NCBI GenBank assembly: GCA_014218235.1
Contig: CM024761.1
Coordinates: 85,809,968-85,873,967, forward strand
Direction of reading: 5' to 3'
DNA: 64,000 bases
DNA from: Colocasia esculenta
Taxonomy: Eukaryota; Streptophyta; Magnoliopsida; Alismatales; Araceae
Shown: piece by piece, positions 20,240 through 33,454 of the stretch
Numbering within the stretch: position 1 is the first letter of the stretch
How the letters are laid out: every line of letters starts with the position of its first letter
Program-made: the position numbers and the translations under genes
Notes under the pieces: model-generated
The model's input: the letters and a program-made list of their open reading frames with translations, nothing else
Database searches by the model: none
What the model was told of the DNA's origin: nothing

Positions 20240-23200
20240 TTGCAGGGAAGCCTTAGAGCATCTAAGTGGTACCTGGACAGCAAGTGCTCAAGGCATATGA
20301 CCAGAAATAAAAAGCTATTCTCATCTATCAAAAATGAAGAAGGAACAGTAACTTATGGAGACAATGGTAAATGATAAGTCATTGGTTGTGGATCAATTAG
20401 AAGCAAAGACAAGACCCTGATAGAAGATGTTCTCTGCGTCGAAGGACTCAAGCACAACTTAATCAGTATCAGTCAGCTATGAGACAAGGGTCATCAGATC
20501 AAGTTTCAGGAATCTAAATGCCTAATCATCAAGGATGAGAAGCATGCAAAGAAAGAAATCTATATGTTCTACATCTAGAAGAGTTGAAAAATCAAGATAT
20601 TTGTTTGACAACTAGCAAAGAATAGAATGCTAAACTATGGCATGGAAGATTAGGACATTGCAGCTTGGACAGAATCAGAAAACTTATCAAGCTTGATCTA
20701 GTGGATGGTCTACCCAAGATGAATTCAAGACTAGACAACATCTGTGAACCATGTGTAAAAGGAAAACATGCAAAATCTTCCTTCAAATCCAAGACAATTG
20801 TTACTATCTCCAAACCACTAGAACTTCTTCATATGAGCTTGTTTGGACCGATGAGAGCTACATGTTTGGGAGGGAGGAATTTTGGATTTGTTATTGTTGA
20901 TGATTATTCTAGATACACTTAGGTATCATTTCTTGAGCACAAAGATGGCACCTTTGATAGCTTTGTAATGTTCAGCAAGTTAGTTCAGAAAGATAAGAAG
21001 TTCAGCATCATAAGCATTCGATCAGATCATGGAGGAGAATTTTAGAATGATAGGTTTGCAGAATTCTGTGATGATCTGAGGATAGAACACAACTTCTCAG
21101 CACCAAGAACACCATAGCAAAATGGAGTAGCTGAGAGAAGAATAGAACACTTCTTGATATGGCAAGAATAATGTTATCTTAATATAATCTACCAAGATAT
21201 TTCTAGGCAGAAGCAATCAATACAGCTTGCTACATAATCAATAAAACCATGATCAGGCCCAATCTAAAGAAGACAACATGCGAACTGTACAAGCAAAAGA
21301 AGCCCAAGATCAGCGATCTCAGAACATTTGGATGCCTATGCTTCATTCACAACAATGGTAAGATAGATATTGGTAAGTTGGATCCTAAATCAGATGAAGG
21401 CATTTTTATGGGGTATACTTCTAAACCCAAAGGATATAGAGTTTTTAACAAAAATAAGTTTATTAATTGAACAAACTGTATATGTTATTTTTTATGAATC
21501 TAACCCTTCCTTGAGAAAGGAAATTGTTAGTGATGATGAAGATACAAAAAATCTTTCCAAGAAATTGAAGGAAGCAACTATCAAAGATGATGAAGATCCA
21601 CCCTTGGAAGAACTGCGACAAAAATATATCATTCATGATAATCTTCGAAAGGAATGGAGATATAAAAAGGATCACCTAAAAGATAATATCATTGAAGATC
21701 CATATGTTGGGGTATGAGCTAGTGGTAATATCATTCCTTGTAATTATTTAGCATTTGTCTGTCAAATAGAGCTGAAGATAGTCAATGAAGCACTAACTGA
21801 TGAATCTTGGATTTTAGCCATGCAAGATGAACTAAATCAGTTCAAGAGAAATCAGGTCTAGTCTCTTATTCCTAGACCATCAGATCATCTTGTGATTGGC
21901 ACCAAATGGGTGTTCATGAACAAATTGGATGAAGCTGATGTTATCACTAGAAATAAGGCTATACTGGTTGCTCAAGGCTATTCCCAAGAGGAAGGCATAG
22001 ATTTTGATGAAACTTATGCACCAGTTGTTGGACGAGAGGCTATTCGAATTTTGCTTGCTTATGCATCTGCATTAGATTTAAAACTTTTCCAAATGGATGT
22101 GAAGTCATCCTTTTTGAATGTGTTATAAAGGAGGAAGTCTATGTAGAACATCCTCCTGGTTTTGATGATTCAGACTTTCCTAATCATGTTTTTAAATTAC
22201 ATAAAGTTTATATGGTTAAAAACAAGCACCTAGAGCCTGGTATGAAAGACTTAGTGTATTTTTATTAAATAATGGTTTTATTAGAAGTCAAGTAGATAGT
22301 ACTCTATTTATTAAATCTAATGCAAAAAACATATTAATTGTACAAATCTATGTAGATAACATTATCTTCAGATCTACTGATGAATCTCTGTGCAAGTATT
22401 TTGAAAAGCTAATGTAGGGAGAATTTGAAATGAGCATGTTGGGAGAACTCAACTACTTCTTTCGACTTTAAATCAAGCAATGCAATGAAGGAACTCACAT
22501 CAGTCAAGTAAAATACACCAAGGAACTGTTGAAGAAGTTTGGGTTTGAGAATTCCAAACCATTGTCTACTCTCATGAGCACATCAACCAGGTTGGATAGT
22601 GATCCAGAAGGTAAGAAGGTAGATCAGAAACTCTATAGAGGTATGATCGAATCAGTACTCTATTTAACCGCAAGTAGACCTGATATTTTATTCAGTGTAT
22701 GCATGTGTGCAAGATATCAATCTGATCCTAAGGAATCTCATCTAATTTCAGTAAAAAGAATATTTAGATATCTAACTGATACTCAAAATTTAGGTCTATG
22801 GTATCCTAAAACCTGTGAAACTAGTTTAATTGGATATTCAGATGTTGTCTATGCTGGATGCAAAGTCGATAGAAAAAGCCCAGTAGTTGTTGTCAATTTC
22901 TTGCAAGATGCTTGATTTTATGGTCTTCAAAGAAATAAAACTCAGTAGCTCTATCAACAGCTGAAGCTGAATATGTAGCCACTGGGAGCTTTTGCACTCA
23001 ACTTCTTTGGATCAAACAACAGCTTGAAGATTATGGACTACATATCAAGACTATTCCATTGCTATGTGACAACACTAGTGCTACAAATCTCACTAAAAAG
23101 CTTATGCAACACTCGAGGACAAAGCATATTGAGGTTAGATATCAATTAATTCGAGATCATGTAGCAAATAGTATGATTAATATTTCATTTGTAGGTACAC

Positions 23201-23289
23201 AAAATCAGTTAGCAGTTATCTTTACAAAAGCCTTACCTGAAGAGAGATTTACCTCTTTAAGACGGGAACTAGGCATGTGCAACTTGTAA
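20240..23289 (+). pseudogene. pol of copia 1: protease, integrase, RT, RNase H
   Basis: Protease: SKWYLDSKCSRHM at 20255-20300, where the usual DSG active-site Gly is replaced by Lys. Integrase: WHGRLGHCSLD (GAG-pre-integrase), KPLELLHM, FGFVIVDDYSRYT, IRSDHGGEF and QNGVAERR, with TAG stops after SRYT, HGGEF and APRTP. RT: IGTKWVFMNKLDE, AQGYSQEEGIDFDETYAPV, FQMDVKSSFLN; the catalytic YVDD reads YVDN (about 22351). RNase H: IGYSDVVYAGCKVD and LCDNTSATNLTKK, with the end FTKALPEERFTSLRREL. TAA at 23287. Loss of the protease and RT active-site residues makes it dead beyond the stops. Confidence 0.93.
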
Positions 23290-23660
23290 CAGATTTATCT
23301 GCATATATCTTGAATAAAATAATATATTTCAGAATATGTCTTATCTCTCCCCTCTCTATTTTAGTAAATCTATTTGTTTTTGTGCTATCGTCATCGCCTA
23401 TTTTGTCGTTTTACATATTAATTGCTCCGCCTTTTTGAAAGTCACTTTATATCTCTCTGTTGCGAAGGGAACTCATCCCTCACCAATTCTCTCTCTCTCT
23501 CTCACACACACCCTTTCGACTCTAAGGTCTCCAAAACCCTCCATCGACTCCAGAATCCTTCTTCCCATTCCCTAAGGAATCGATTCTTCCACTCAAATTT
23601 CTTGAGGGGTTTTACTCTACTCTCCCCACGACCCTCCAAAGCTTTTCTTTGCAAATTTCC

Positions 23661-24777
23661 ATGGCCGCTTCTAGGAGTTCCAGCAGTGTGGGTGGCTACA
23701 ACACCGCCTTCCTCACGACAAAACAACTCGAGAGATTACAGGCTGTGAAGATCAAGATCTACGGAAACAAGGCAGTGGACTTGGGTGATTTAGAGCAGCA
23801 TGGTATGGTTAGCGTGATTGAAGCCTTGCAGAGGATGAAATGGACAAACGTTTGTGCACTTTCCGAACCTAGTTATCCACATTTAGCCAAAGCTTTCTAC
23901 ACCTATCTAAAATCTAAAGAAGATGGGCTCTTACCTCCTTTGTCAAAGGTAAGCCCATTCGTATTACTCATGACTTGTTGGAAAGGTTGTTCAGTGCCTC
24001 TACAGTAGGGCACAGTCTGATAGATTAATCGACACTCATGTCAAGGGCCTTGGGATTATAGGAACTGAGTATAAGCTAAAGGATGGCAAGATAGATATCA
24101 ATCAATTCAATGCATTCAATAGGGTACTGCATTTCATTGTATGTCAAATCTTAGTACCTCTCAGTGACACCTTCTCTTCATGTACAAAAGGAGATGCAGT
24201 TGTTATGTTTTGGGCTATATAGAAACAAGATGTCAATATGTCACATATTATAGTTGAGAAGATGAAGTCTGCTACTGAGCTCATTTGGGACAAGAAGAAC
24301 AAGTTGGTAGTATCTCTTCCCTATGCTCACTTGCTTACCAGGATCTTTAGACACTTTGAAATTGATTTGGAAGGTGAACTGATGGAGAAAATGGGTCAGC
24401 CAATTCGCACTAGAAACTTGAAGAAAAGTGGTTTTTCATTGGTAGAAAATGTTTGGACTAAGACTTCTATGGCTAAAGGAGAAGCCATTATAGGAGAGGC
24501 CTCTACAACTGATGTTCCATCTATTCAAGAGCCTGTAGCTGCAGGAAGGATTGATGAACCTGCTGCATCCACTTTACCTGAAAGGAGGATTGAAGATATT
24601 GCCCCTGACCTTATTTAGCCCTTTGGGCAAACAGCTGAAGGTGATGTACCTGCTCCTCTCATTGAGCCTCCTGTTGAGGGGGAGCATGTGGATGCTACTA
24701 TTGAATATTCTCTATGTGCTCCTATTGTAGAAGCTGCTGTTGAAGGAGGTCATGAAGAAGATATTCCAGATGCTGTG
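23661..24777 (+). pseudogene. Third ORF (env-like position) of copia 1, N-terminal part
   Basis: Starts with ATG at 23661 (MAASRSSSSVGGYNTAFL) after a 370-bp spacer from pol. The text YGNKAVDLGDLEQHGMVSVI, EALQRMKWTNVCALSEPSYP and AKAFYTYLK is homologous to the third ORF of the Sirevirus at 54121-54815. The pattern (two short helices, a Trp, then a FYxxL-type motif and a VKG-type strand) resembles the plant transposon protein domain found in many plant element ORFs (Pfam PF20167, from memory). A frame break near 23960-24010 and TAG codons near 24220 and 24616 are seen. The downstream part is Glu/Ala/Pro-rich. LTR B cuts it at 24778. Sirevirus 3' ORFs are called env-like; no signal peptide or membrane segment is visible here. 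Confidence 0.7.
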
Positions 24778-25418
24778 TGTAATAGTCCACGTTGTTTAAA
24801 CTCGTTAACCCAATAACAGGCTTGACACGACACCGTCTCTCGCGATCGAGCCGAAGCCTCGCAAGGGATATCAATCACATATGTCCGTGAAAATACAAAA
24901 GAACCACAGTAAGCACATATAAGATACATTGCTCATATATGTCCATATGAAAAGTACATAATATGTTCCATACATAGTCAACATAAAAGAAACAACAGCC
25001 TGGGACAAACCCCCAAGGCTCTACAAGTAAGGAATTTACTCTACTGGCGGCGAGGGCCCGACTCCACTATGGCGCTGACCAGAACTACAGGAGGGACGTG
25101 AATCCTCCTGCTCTCCCTCACCTTGAAGAAAAAGGGGTGAGCCTCACAAGTCATTGGCTCAGTAGGGTAACTCCCCCTAGTCGAGAAACACAATTAATAT
25201 CAAAGCTGTAAACATGTACCATCTAAGCATGATACTACAATTGCAAATAAATAAATAAACGGCAACACATGTCAAAGTGTACAAGCTAAAGGAAGGGTAC
25301 GCTGAACATGAGTCATGAAGACTAGTTCGTGACACCAGCCACAGACTTGGACAAACTACACAAGTACACCTCTTAGCCTCGCAACCACGGACGAAAGGTC
25401 TAGCTGCTGCTCCACCTC
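24778..25418 (-). repeat. LTR B, segment 1
   Basis: Begins with TGTAATAGTCC, related to the inverse of the LTR A end. It continues at 42136 when solo LTR C is removed: the match to LTR A runs without a gap across the joint. The LTR belongs to a minus-strand gypsy element whose pol lies at the right edge of the window. No ORF. Confidence 0.75.
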
Positions 25419-26814
25419 TGTAACGACCCTACATTATACCGGTACAATTATACCAATCACCATCTCATTGGAGTGGGATAATAACCCAACACTAGCCGAT
25501 AGGTTGATATGTGCGTGGACAGCAATTTAGTACAGCGGAATTAAAATAAACAACTCTACTTTAATCCATCACCATCACACATTCCACAGTCTATATAGCG
25601 AAATAAAATGACAATGTCCACATTATTACATGATAAAAGAACTACATTGTCCAAATATTATCCATGCAATTAACTTTATTCATACTATGCAAAAGGGAAA
25701 ATACAACTACTAAGCAAATTCCACAACTACTCCTCACTCTTGAGGATGCTCCTTGGAATGCCTCCCTCTGGTTCGGAATACCTGTCAACCTGTACGCCGA
25801 AGCAAGAGTGAGTCGAAAGACTCTGCAAGCAAACCAGAGTCTTAACCTTAAACACATCACATTCATATTAAGCTATCAAACAATAACAAAATACATACTA
25901 TCATTTAACTACAACAATTTACATGGTACATACTCTTAACTAGTAACACATATTTAAATCACCTAGACATGCTTTAGACTATCACGTGTTTATTCTAAAT
26001 CATGGATACTAACATAGACTTGTATGTATTTTCTACACCTAACATGTAGCATGAATCATCCATCCAAACATTAATCCATTTCATGATATATTTCTACAAA
26101 CTAGAACGTAGAATTAAGCATAAAGAAATGAACAACCTAGCATGATGACTATTCACTTTTCACATGCACTTTTCATATTTAATTGCACATTTTACTTGCT
26201 GTTTTAATGTAATTAAATATCATTTCACATGATTTCACATTCATTAGCATGAACTTAAGAGTTAAAACATAGTCAAGTGGGTTGGCAACAATAAACTTTT
26301 AAGCATGGAACTTTGTGCTAAGTAAACCTCACATCTAGCATGGAACCTAAAAATTATTTCATGTATTTATCACATTCATAACTATACTTTACTTGCTGTT
26401 TTGTCATGAATTAGACTCAATTACATGGAATTAGATTTTTTCACCCACAATCTCATTCATTTAGAAATTCCACATGTTCATTTTTCATATTGCATAAAAG
26501 ACATGATTGCATATGTTTATTCACATGCACATTTACATGAAGAACAATAAACTACATGACATGATGCTAAACATGGTATTGCAATTGAGGTAATTAATAC
26601 ATGAAATCATCAACATATTGCAATAATACATTGGTTTTCACATGCAAGCACACTCTCATTAACATTAACTCTCCCTTACATATCTTTTCACATATTCTTC
26701 ATGTCATTTACTCTTTTATTTTCACTTATCACATAACATATCATTTGCACTCATCACGTGCCACATTTGCATATCATCTTACACTTTATTCATATTCCAT
26801 CGCTTAAAATGCCA

Positions 26815-27150
26815 TGACACATAGTCCTAACCACCTACTAGAGGATGCAAACCAATATCTCATAACTCATAACTCATCTCATAGCACAACTCATCGCATC
26901 GCATAACACATAGCTCATAATCACATAACTCATAATCACATACTCACCACCTAGGCAATGTAGTGTTGATTCTTGGTAACTGCGCAGACCGGGAGAAGCC
27001 CTCTCCACCCTATCCAGTGGTACTTGTCCACCCCTAGGTTTTTCCTAATGCCCTTAGGTCATACTTTTCTCAATGTAGAGCCTCCCATAGGGACTTTTCT
27101 ATGGTACAGCTCTCGAAGCCTCTAGGGTAGCAGTGTCAATCTCGGCCCAA
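26815..27150 (-). other. Hairpin array in solo LTR C
   Basis: Corresponds to 7972-8215 of element F. TCCT/AGGA; GGAGA/TCTCC (26992-26996 with 27002-27006) around loop AGCCC; CCTAA/TTAGG (27044-27048 with 27054-27058) around loop TGCCC; CCATAG/CTATGG (27085-27090 with 27099-27104) around loop GGACTTTT. The last stem differs from that of F at five of six pairs yet is still perfectly complementary. Confidence 0.65.
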
Positions 27151-29683
27151 TTATTACACTTTTACTTTATCGCATTTTCTTTCATTATTCACACACTTCA
27201 TATAAACTATTTACTCACTTTACATGTAGTATGGGTCAATTGCACATATCTCAGTTAACCTAACATGATACTACTATTTTCAGAAGTAAAACAACTCTTA
27301 TTACCATTCTAAACATGCTGTTAATTTCTGAATTACACAAGTTTAGATTTTTAACATATCCAACATGAATAATTCCCATGATTTAACAATAATTGCACTT
27401 TCTGTCGTCAAATCAGTTCCAAAATTTTATCACAAGTTACTAACAGTAATCATATCACATATGCAAATTTCCAGATTTTTCTAATAGTAAACATAATTTC
27501 CACAATTAAATCTAGATTTCAGGCATATTCATTGAAATATCATTAGACATGGTACATATGAGCATGGTTGGGTGCTAACAGTTCAGAAACTTAATATCAG
27601 AACTCATGCTATCATGTAAAAATTATGAAATCCAATTCACAACAAAATCTATTTATGCAAGATTTAAACATGCTCATATCATGCTCATAAGTCAGTCACT
27701 AAATTTTAATAATTAACACAGTTCACAAAAAATTAGGGCAACCTCATGATATGACCTACTGATTGTATACAACCACCCATAAAAATTACAGTATATACCT
27801 ATGTCCAGAAATCATTTAAACAACGTAAGAAGATCAAATAGTTCATTTTCAGAACACTGAAGAAGTAGACGTCAAGGGATGTGGCCATTTACTTTCAACT
27901 GCAGCATCCCTTGCCGCCAACTGAAGAACTTGACTGCAGCAGATGTGCCGCCAACTTCCTCCCAGCAGCACACACAGACATCACTCAATACAAAGGGGAA
28001 TTTGGGGTTCCAGGACTCGAGGAAAAATCCGTAAAAATACCTTGGACTTAGGGGACATGTATAAGCTTAAGATCTAGAGTTTACTTGCCTCTAAAAAAAT
28101 CTACAAAGATCAAGAATTCCGGTGAAGCCCTCCTCGGCCTTTCCAAGAAGGTGCTCAGAAACTCCTTAAATCCGGTCCTTCAGCTGATGGGGTTTGATGC
28201 TCGGGGTTGGGGATGCCTCCTTGATGGTTGGGCTGCCCTCCAGTTGGTGTAGATCTCCAAGAATCTCCTTTAGTCGCAGGATCCAAGCCTTGGAAGATCA
28301 GCTTTTCTCACAGGGAGTTCTAGGGTTTCACAACCACCAAAAGAGACTTGGCACGGCCAGAAGGTGTGCTTTTATAGAGTTAAATGGGTTGGGTACGCTT
28401 TAGGGTAGGTTCCCTACACATTATGATGGGTTTCCTATTCTAGAACCGGCCAAAATGCGAGCATTAACAAATCTGGAACCGTTACACAGGAGGATATTGA
28501 CGTCAACATCGGTTGTAGTTAACTGCACAGTTGACGTCCAGGGTCTAGCCGCCAACAGGCTGTTGCCGTCCAGGGGGTGGCCGCCAACAGGGCCTTGGCA
28601 TCCAGGGATGTGGACGCCAATCAGCCTGGCAGTTGGCATCCAGGTCTTGGCCGCCAATTGTACAGTCTAATCAAAACTCCGCCAAACCCTAAAATAAATG
28701 CATAAATACACCAAAACAATTTAGTATATGTAAAAATAATTACATATATCCTTACCACATAAAGTAAATGCATTACATACTATTTATTTAAATATAACTT
28801 ACACTAATCATAATTAAGGATAATATGCATCAATAACATACATATATGCACATATACATACACATTACATGATTACATACATCATGCATGAACTTATAAT
28901 GAAATGTGTTCCTCATTAGTCAAATTCTACATGTACATTATCATTCAAGTACGTTACACACCATAAATAATTTAACATGCTTAAAGTAGATAAATATCAT
29001 TTAAACAAGATTAATATATGTATGTATACATATACACACCATGGTTACTTACAACATGCATAAAATAATTAAATACAATAGGCACATCAATAATTAAATA
29101 ATTCATACACATTTCAATATATATTATATGCACGGAAATAAACTCACACTTGCTTACAAGATGTATGATAATAACTTCTTACTATATGCACAACACATAC
29201 AATTTACATGGGAATTATTACATACATTAATAGCTAGATAATACATGCACACTTATATATATACTTATACGAGTACGAAAATAACTCTCATGTACTTACA
29301 TGGTATATAGCAATACTTACCTATCACATGCACAATGCTATTTTAAGTACTATTCATACACTATAGATAATTTAATGTACATAAAATTTGATAGATAGAT
29401 ATCACATGCATAAGATAACATACCTATATATATATATGTACATATATTTACACACAATATCCATGGAATAAGTAGTATAATATGCACTTCAATAATATGA
29501 ACTTTAATAATTTAGATAGTAATATATGCACGGTATCTTCAAGATGAAAATGCAATAAGTTAACTAAGAATAATCTATACAATGATATTTAATTCTTGCA
29601 TGCACACGCTTGAATTGACATATGTATAAATACATACACACACATATACAACATAGTTATGTACATTATGCATGAAATAGATA

Positions 29684-32600
29684 TGTCACGTCCCGAGAAT
29701 TACGCAGCAGACATTAATTAATAATTCAGAATAATGATTCGAGTCGATATCCCAAGACGTGAACAGTCGGCAAATAAGCCTCTAGCTAGCACGCACTAAA
29801 TGTATAACAACATACATCATCATAGGGCCCAAATATTGAACTCAACTAATCTTTTATTCAAATCTCAACTCATTATATTCCAAATGGAAACTATTACAGG
29901 ACTAAGACTCAATAAAAGAAAAAGTACATAATACCTCACTTCCTACTACATTGTTCTACCACTCAAAATAAACTAACTATAGATTGACTCATAATTGGAA
30001 CGCTCTTCACTCGGACACATTCCCATCCTCAACTTGATCTTCCTCTTGAACTTCATAGTCATCTAGATTGGGTAAAAGTAGGGGATGAGCAAACTAGCCC
30101 AGTAGGGTTTATATCTCAATGTGCGGGCAATGATATAAATGATTAACATTTTGGAACTAGGTAAGCACGATGATTGTCATGATATACATGTACGAATAAA
30201 ACTCGTTAAAACGTAATACATGTAACAAGCTAGATAGAGAGATCATGATAGAATGAGAACTAGCAGGTTATAACGAGATAGAACTAGCAATAGATCACTT
30301 TGTACAAGCACGCAAGATTTTACTTGACGTCAATAGCTTTCAAGAACACAAGATATCACTAATTGCAATAAATGCAGGATGGCCATATCACGCAAGCAAG
30401 CAAGCACGCACGAGCATGATCATGTAATGCTAATCAGGCACGTAGACACTAATGTACACCAAGAAAAGATCCATCAAGAATGTACACCAGGACACGTATG
30501 TGGTTATTGTATCTATCATTCAACACGACACGCACGACTCCCAGTGCAGATGCAACGCCAATAATCATTATACCTCATGGTTAACAGTATATCTATGACT
30601 CGCCGTCATTAGGGCTAGATTGGAGCCCTTGGACACACGCCGTGCCCAGTCAGCATCTCACTTAAATTTTAAATGTAGATACCCACAGTCATTAATAATG
30701 GCCATTGAGAGTTTCAACAAGCAAGCATGTGTAATGTCATGTTCATGATGATGATGAGAACTAGTAATAAGTAATTGAACATGATTTCATGATAACAATG
30801 GTCAAGAGATAAATTTGACAGCACAATGGTACAATTTATAATTTAGTTCAATCTTTACATTAATGGCTTTAGTCTAGATTGTAAATCACACTCACGAGAA
30901 CAAGAAGAGAATGGAAGTGCACGCTATCTCCAGGGAACTTCAATGGCACAACCAACTCATCGGCCATGTGGGAATCCATGGTCAGAGGAGATTTATGGAG
31001 GCCTTGGAGAAAAGGTCACTAGTCTACCGATTCGGAATGATCGGTAGAGAGTTCGCAATTTCCAAGAAAAGGGCTGCCTAGACGTGTAAGTGTGTGTGGT
31101 GATGTACGCGTGTCTCAATTCACAATCCATTGGTCTCAAACCCGCGGAAAACACTTTAACATGATCACATGCAATGAAACTATGCACTTACTAAACATGG
31201 ATTGCGAGATTTTAAGATAACAATTTATCATTTTAAGAAGCTAGAGTAGTTCAAAGAGTTAATCAAAAGTCACCTGAATAGTCATGTCATTTAGGAGAGC
31301 AATTAGAATAATGTTCGTGTACTTAAAGCTTTTTAAATGGATTTAACATATTTAAGCCATTAAAATAACCACCATGCAATGATCAGACCCAAAACATGTG
31401 AATTACACACTAATATCACATTAACCAGACCTCGGGTATGGCGGTTAGGTTTGCAAGGAAGTAAGTGGGGGTTTAATGCAAAATCCTGAGATCGCGACAG
31501 GTACATATAAGGAAAGAGACAGGGCTGTGAGGCCCGGGGTCAGTCGCGACAGGCCCCAGTAAGGGTCAGGACGGGTCGGGAGCAGAACGCGACAGGGTGA
31601 TGTGAAGAACGCGACGGGGCGGTCAGATCAGGCAGCACGGTCGCGACGGAGAGCTTCGTCGCTTTCAGAACGCGACGGTGGGTGCTGTCGCGACAAGACC
31701 TCAGAACGCGGCCTGTCGGGCCGTCGCCTTCACAGGGTCTGCGCCTGACATCGACAGGGAAAGGACATGTTCTTGGATTTCGGTCCATAACTGCCTTATA
31801 TTGACACGAGGTGCTTCAAAAATACAGAACAATTTGTACAAGGTATGAAAAATAACGAAACCAGTTTTAAACTAACCTAGACATGCAAAGTTGCTTCCAG
31901 TAAATCGGAATTAGAAAATAATGAGGGTTTGACTGGCTTTAATCAAGTCAAACTCAACGTAGAAGACAAGTGTAACCTGAAGACGTAGTTTCATGCAGCA
32001 ACCCTCTTACCATGCTTATAACTCTCTAAATAATGACATTTAGATGAAATGTTCAACACAAGACATGACGATGACAACTAGTAGGGAAACTTTCATGTTG
32101 GGGGTTTGCTCTAATTCGGTCTCAAATCACATGCAGCTAATAATGAACGGGAAAAACTCTAACAGTGCGCGACTTTGGGAAAACACTTATAGTTCAAAAT
32201 CTACTCAATGAAATTCGATGAAACCAGTGGGAAATGAAAGCTAACTTGATGCTCTACACATTGGTATATGATATGTTAAGGTTTGGCCCGAGAAAACCTA
32301 CCTTCTGGGTTGAAGAAGTCTCATTTTTCCAGAAAAATGGAGTTCAGACCACTTGGAGGAGAATGCTTACTACTCCGTGTATACTGCATGGAATTTGGGC
32401 ATTCCACTTGTGTTAGAACTTAGACTTGACCCTCTTTCCAGGGGTATAAGCCTTGCAAGGTTTGGTTTAGGTTTGACCTACCTTTGGTCGACTTCAAGAT
32501 GACTGTCTGTGCAGGTCGCAGCAGACACAACGGGGAAGAAGATGAGCTTCTTGTGGTCGTTCCACAGCTCCTCAGCCACCAAGAGCTCTTCCACATGACC

Positions 32601-33443
32601 CCAGCAAGTTCTAAACTCATCCCTAGGGTTTGGGTGAAGAGTATTTAAGCATCTATGGGTTTTAGGAGTCCTAATGCAACAAGGAAAGAAGGGTTGCGGG
32701 ATTGGCTTGTGTCTTTCCATAATTTGAAGATCTCTCCCTCCATTAGAGAGTCTTGGCCATCAAGAAACCTCCATGGGTGAGTAGGCATGAATTTGGGTTG
32801 CCAAGAATGCATGATTGCATCCCAATTAAACCCTAATTACCACTTTCTAATTTCATCTTATTTATGGTTACTAATTTCCATGCATTTTCTTGCTTCATTT
32901 GATTTTTGGGTCATATAAGGTCCAATGGCCCAATTATGATAATGGGTCATCAATATATAATGTTGGAAGTCTCCCCAACCTTTTTATTGAATTATAGTTG
33001 CGTCGTGTTTCGTGTTAACGATTTCCGATTGTTCCTAATTTGGATAATTGGTCACAATAATTCTTAAACCTAGCCCAACGATTTTTCTGACCCAAATTTC
33101 TTGATGGGTCATTAGAGGATATTATTTGAAGTCCATTTACGATTTTTATTTAATTTTCCGACTCATCCAAGTACGTGTTAATGATTTTCGACTTATCCAT
33201 GAATTACGATAATAAGTCGCGAAACACTTTAAACTTGGCTAATCCGATTTTTCTTGGCATAAATTTCTTTGTGTAACATTTAGGAATAATGTGTGGGGTT
33301 GATTTATAATTTTTACGGAATTTTCCGTTGTGTTTTAGCACATACGATAATGGTACGTATGTTTTAAATAATCTATTATTATGGAAATTATTTATTTCCA
33401 TTTAATTAAATCTTTATGTAATTAAAATTTCCGGGGTGCTACA
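29684..33443 (-). repeat. 3' LTR of element D (3760 bp)
   Basis: Plus-strand start TGTCACGTCCCGAG, end GGGTGCTACA. It is flanked on the left by AGATA. It has an AGGGCT/AGCCCT hairpin with a 7-nt loop (30611-30629) and a GC-rich block of CGCGAC-type motifs at 31490-31760. Open frames inside it have no recognisable domain. Confidence 0.95.
31490..31760. repeat. Cluster of CGCGAC/GTCGCGAC motifs in LTR of D
   Basis: About a dozen words such as GTCGCGAC, ACGCGACGG and TCGCGACA in 270 bp, in an otherwise AT-rich LTR. The same block is at 39910-40170 in the partner LTR, where several CpG sites are decayed to TpG or CpA. Confidence 0.75.
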
Positions 33444-33454
33444 CCCTCCCCCAC
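33444..33454 (-). other. Polypurine tract of element D
   Basis: Minus strand GTGGGGGAGGG directly before the 3' LTR start TGTAGCACC. It occupies the same place as the PPT of element F. Confidence 0.9.

Larger units (their letters stand above)
19556..24777 (+). mobile_element. Sirevirus-like Ty1/copia fragment (copia 1)
   Basis: Order: end of gag, protease, integrase, RT, RNase H, then a third ORF: the Ty1/copia order with a Sirevirus-type 3' ORF. It aligns throughout with the minus-strand Sirevirus at 44921-62116. The left end starts inside gag exactly where LTR A stops, and the right end is cut by LTR B at 24778, so both LTRs, the PBS, the PPT and the gag N-terminus are missing. Many stop codons. 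It is the older host sequence in which the flanking gypsy LTRs sit. Confidence 0.9.

Noticed and set aside
28194..28670. Plus- and minus-strand small frames in LTR C
   Set aside because: They arise from the octamer cluster text; no homology, no conserved frame between C and E.
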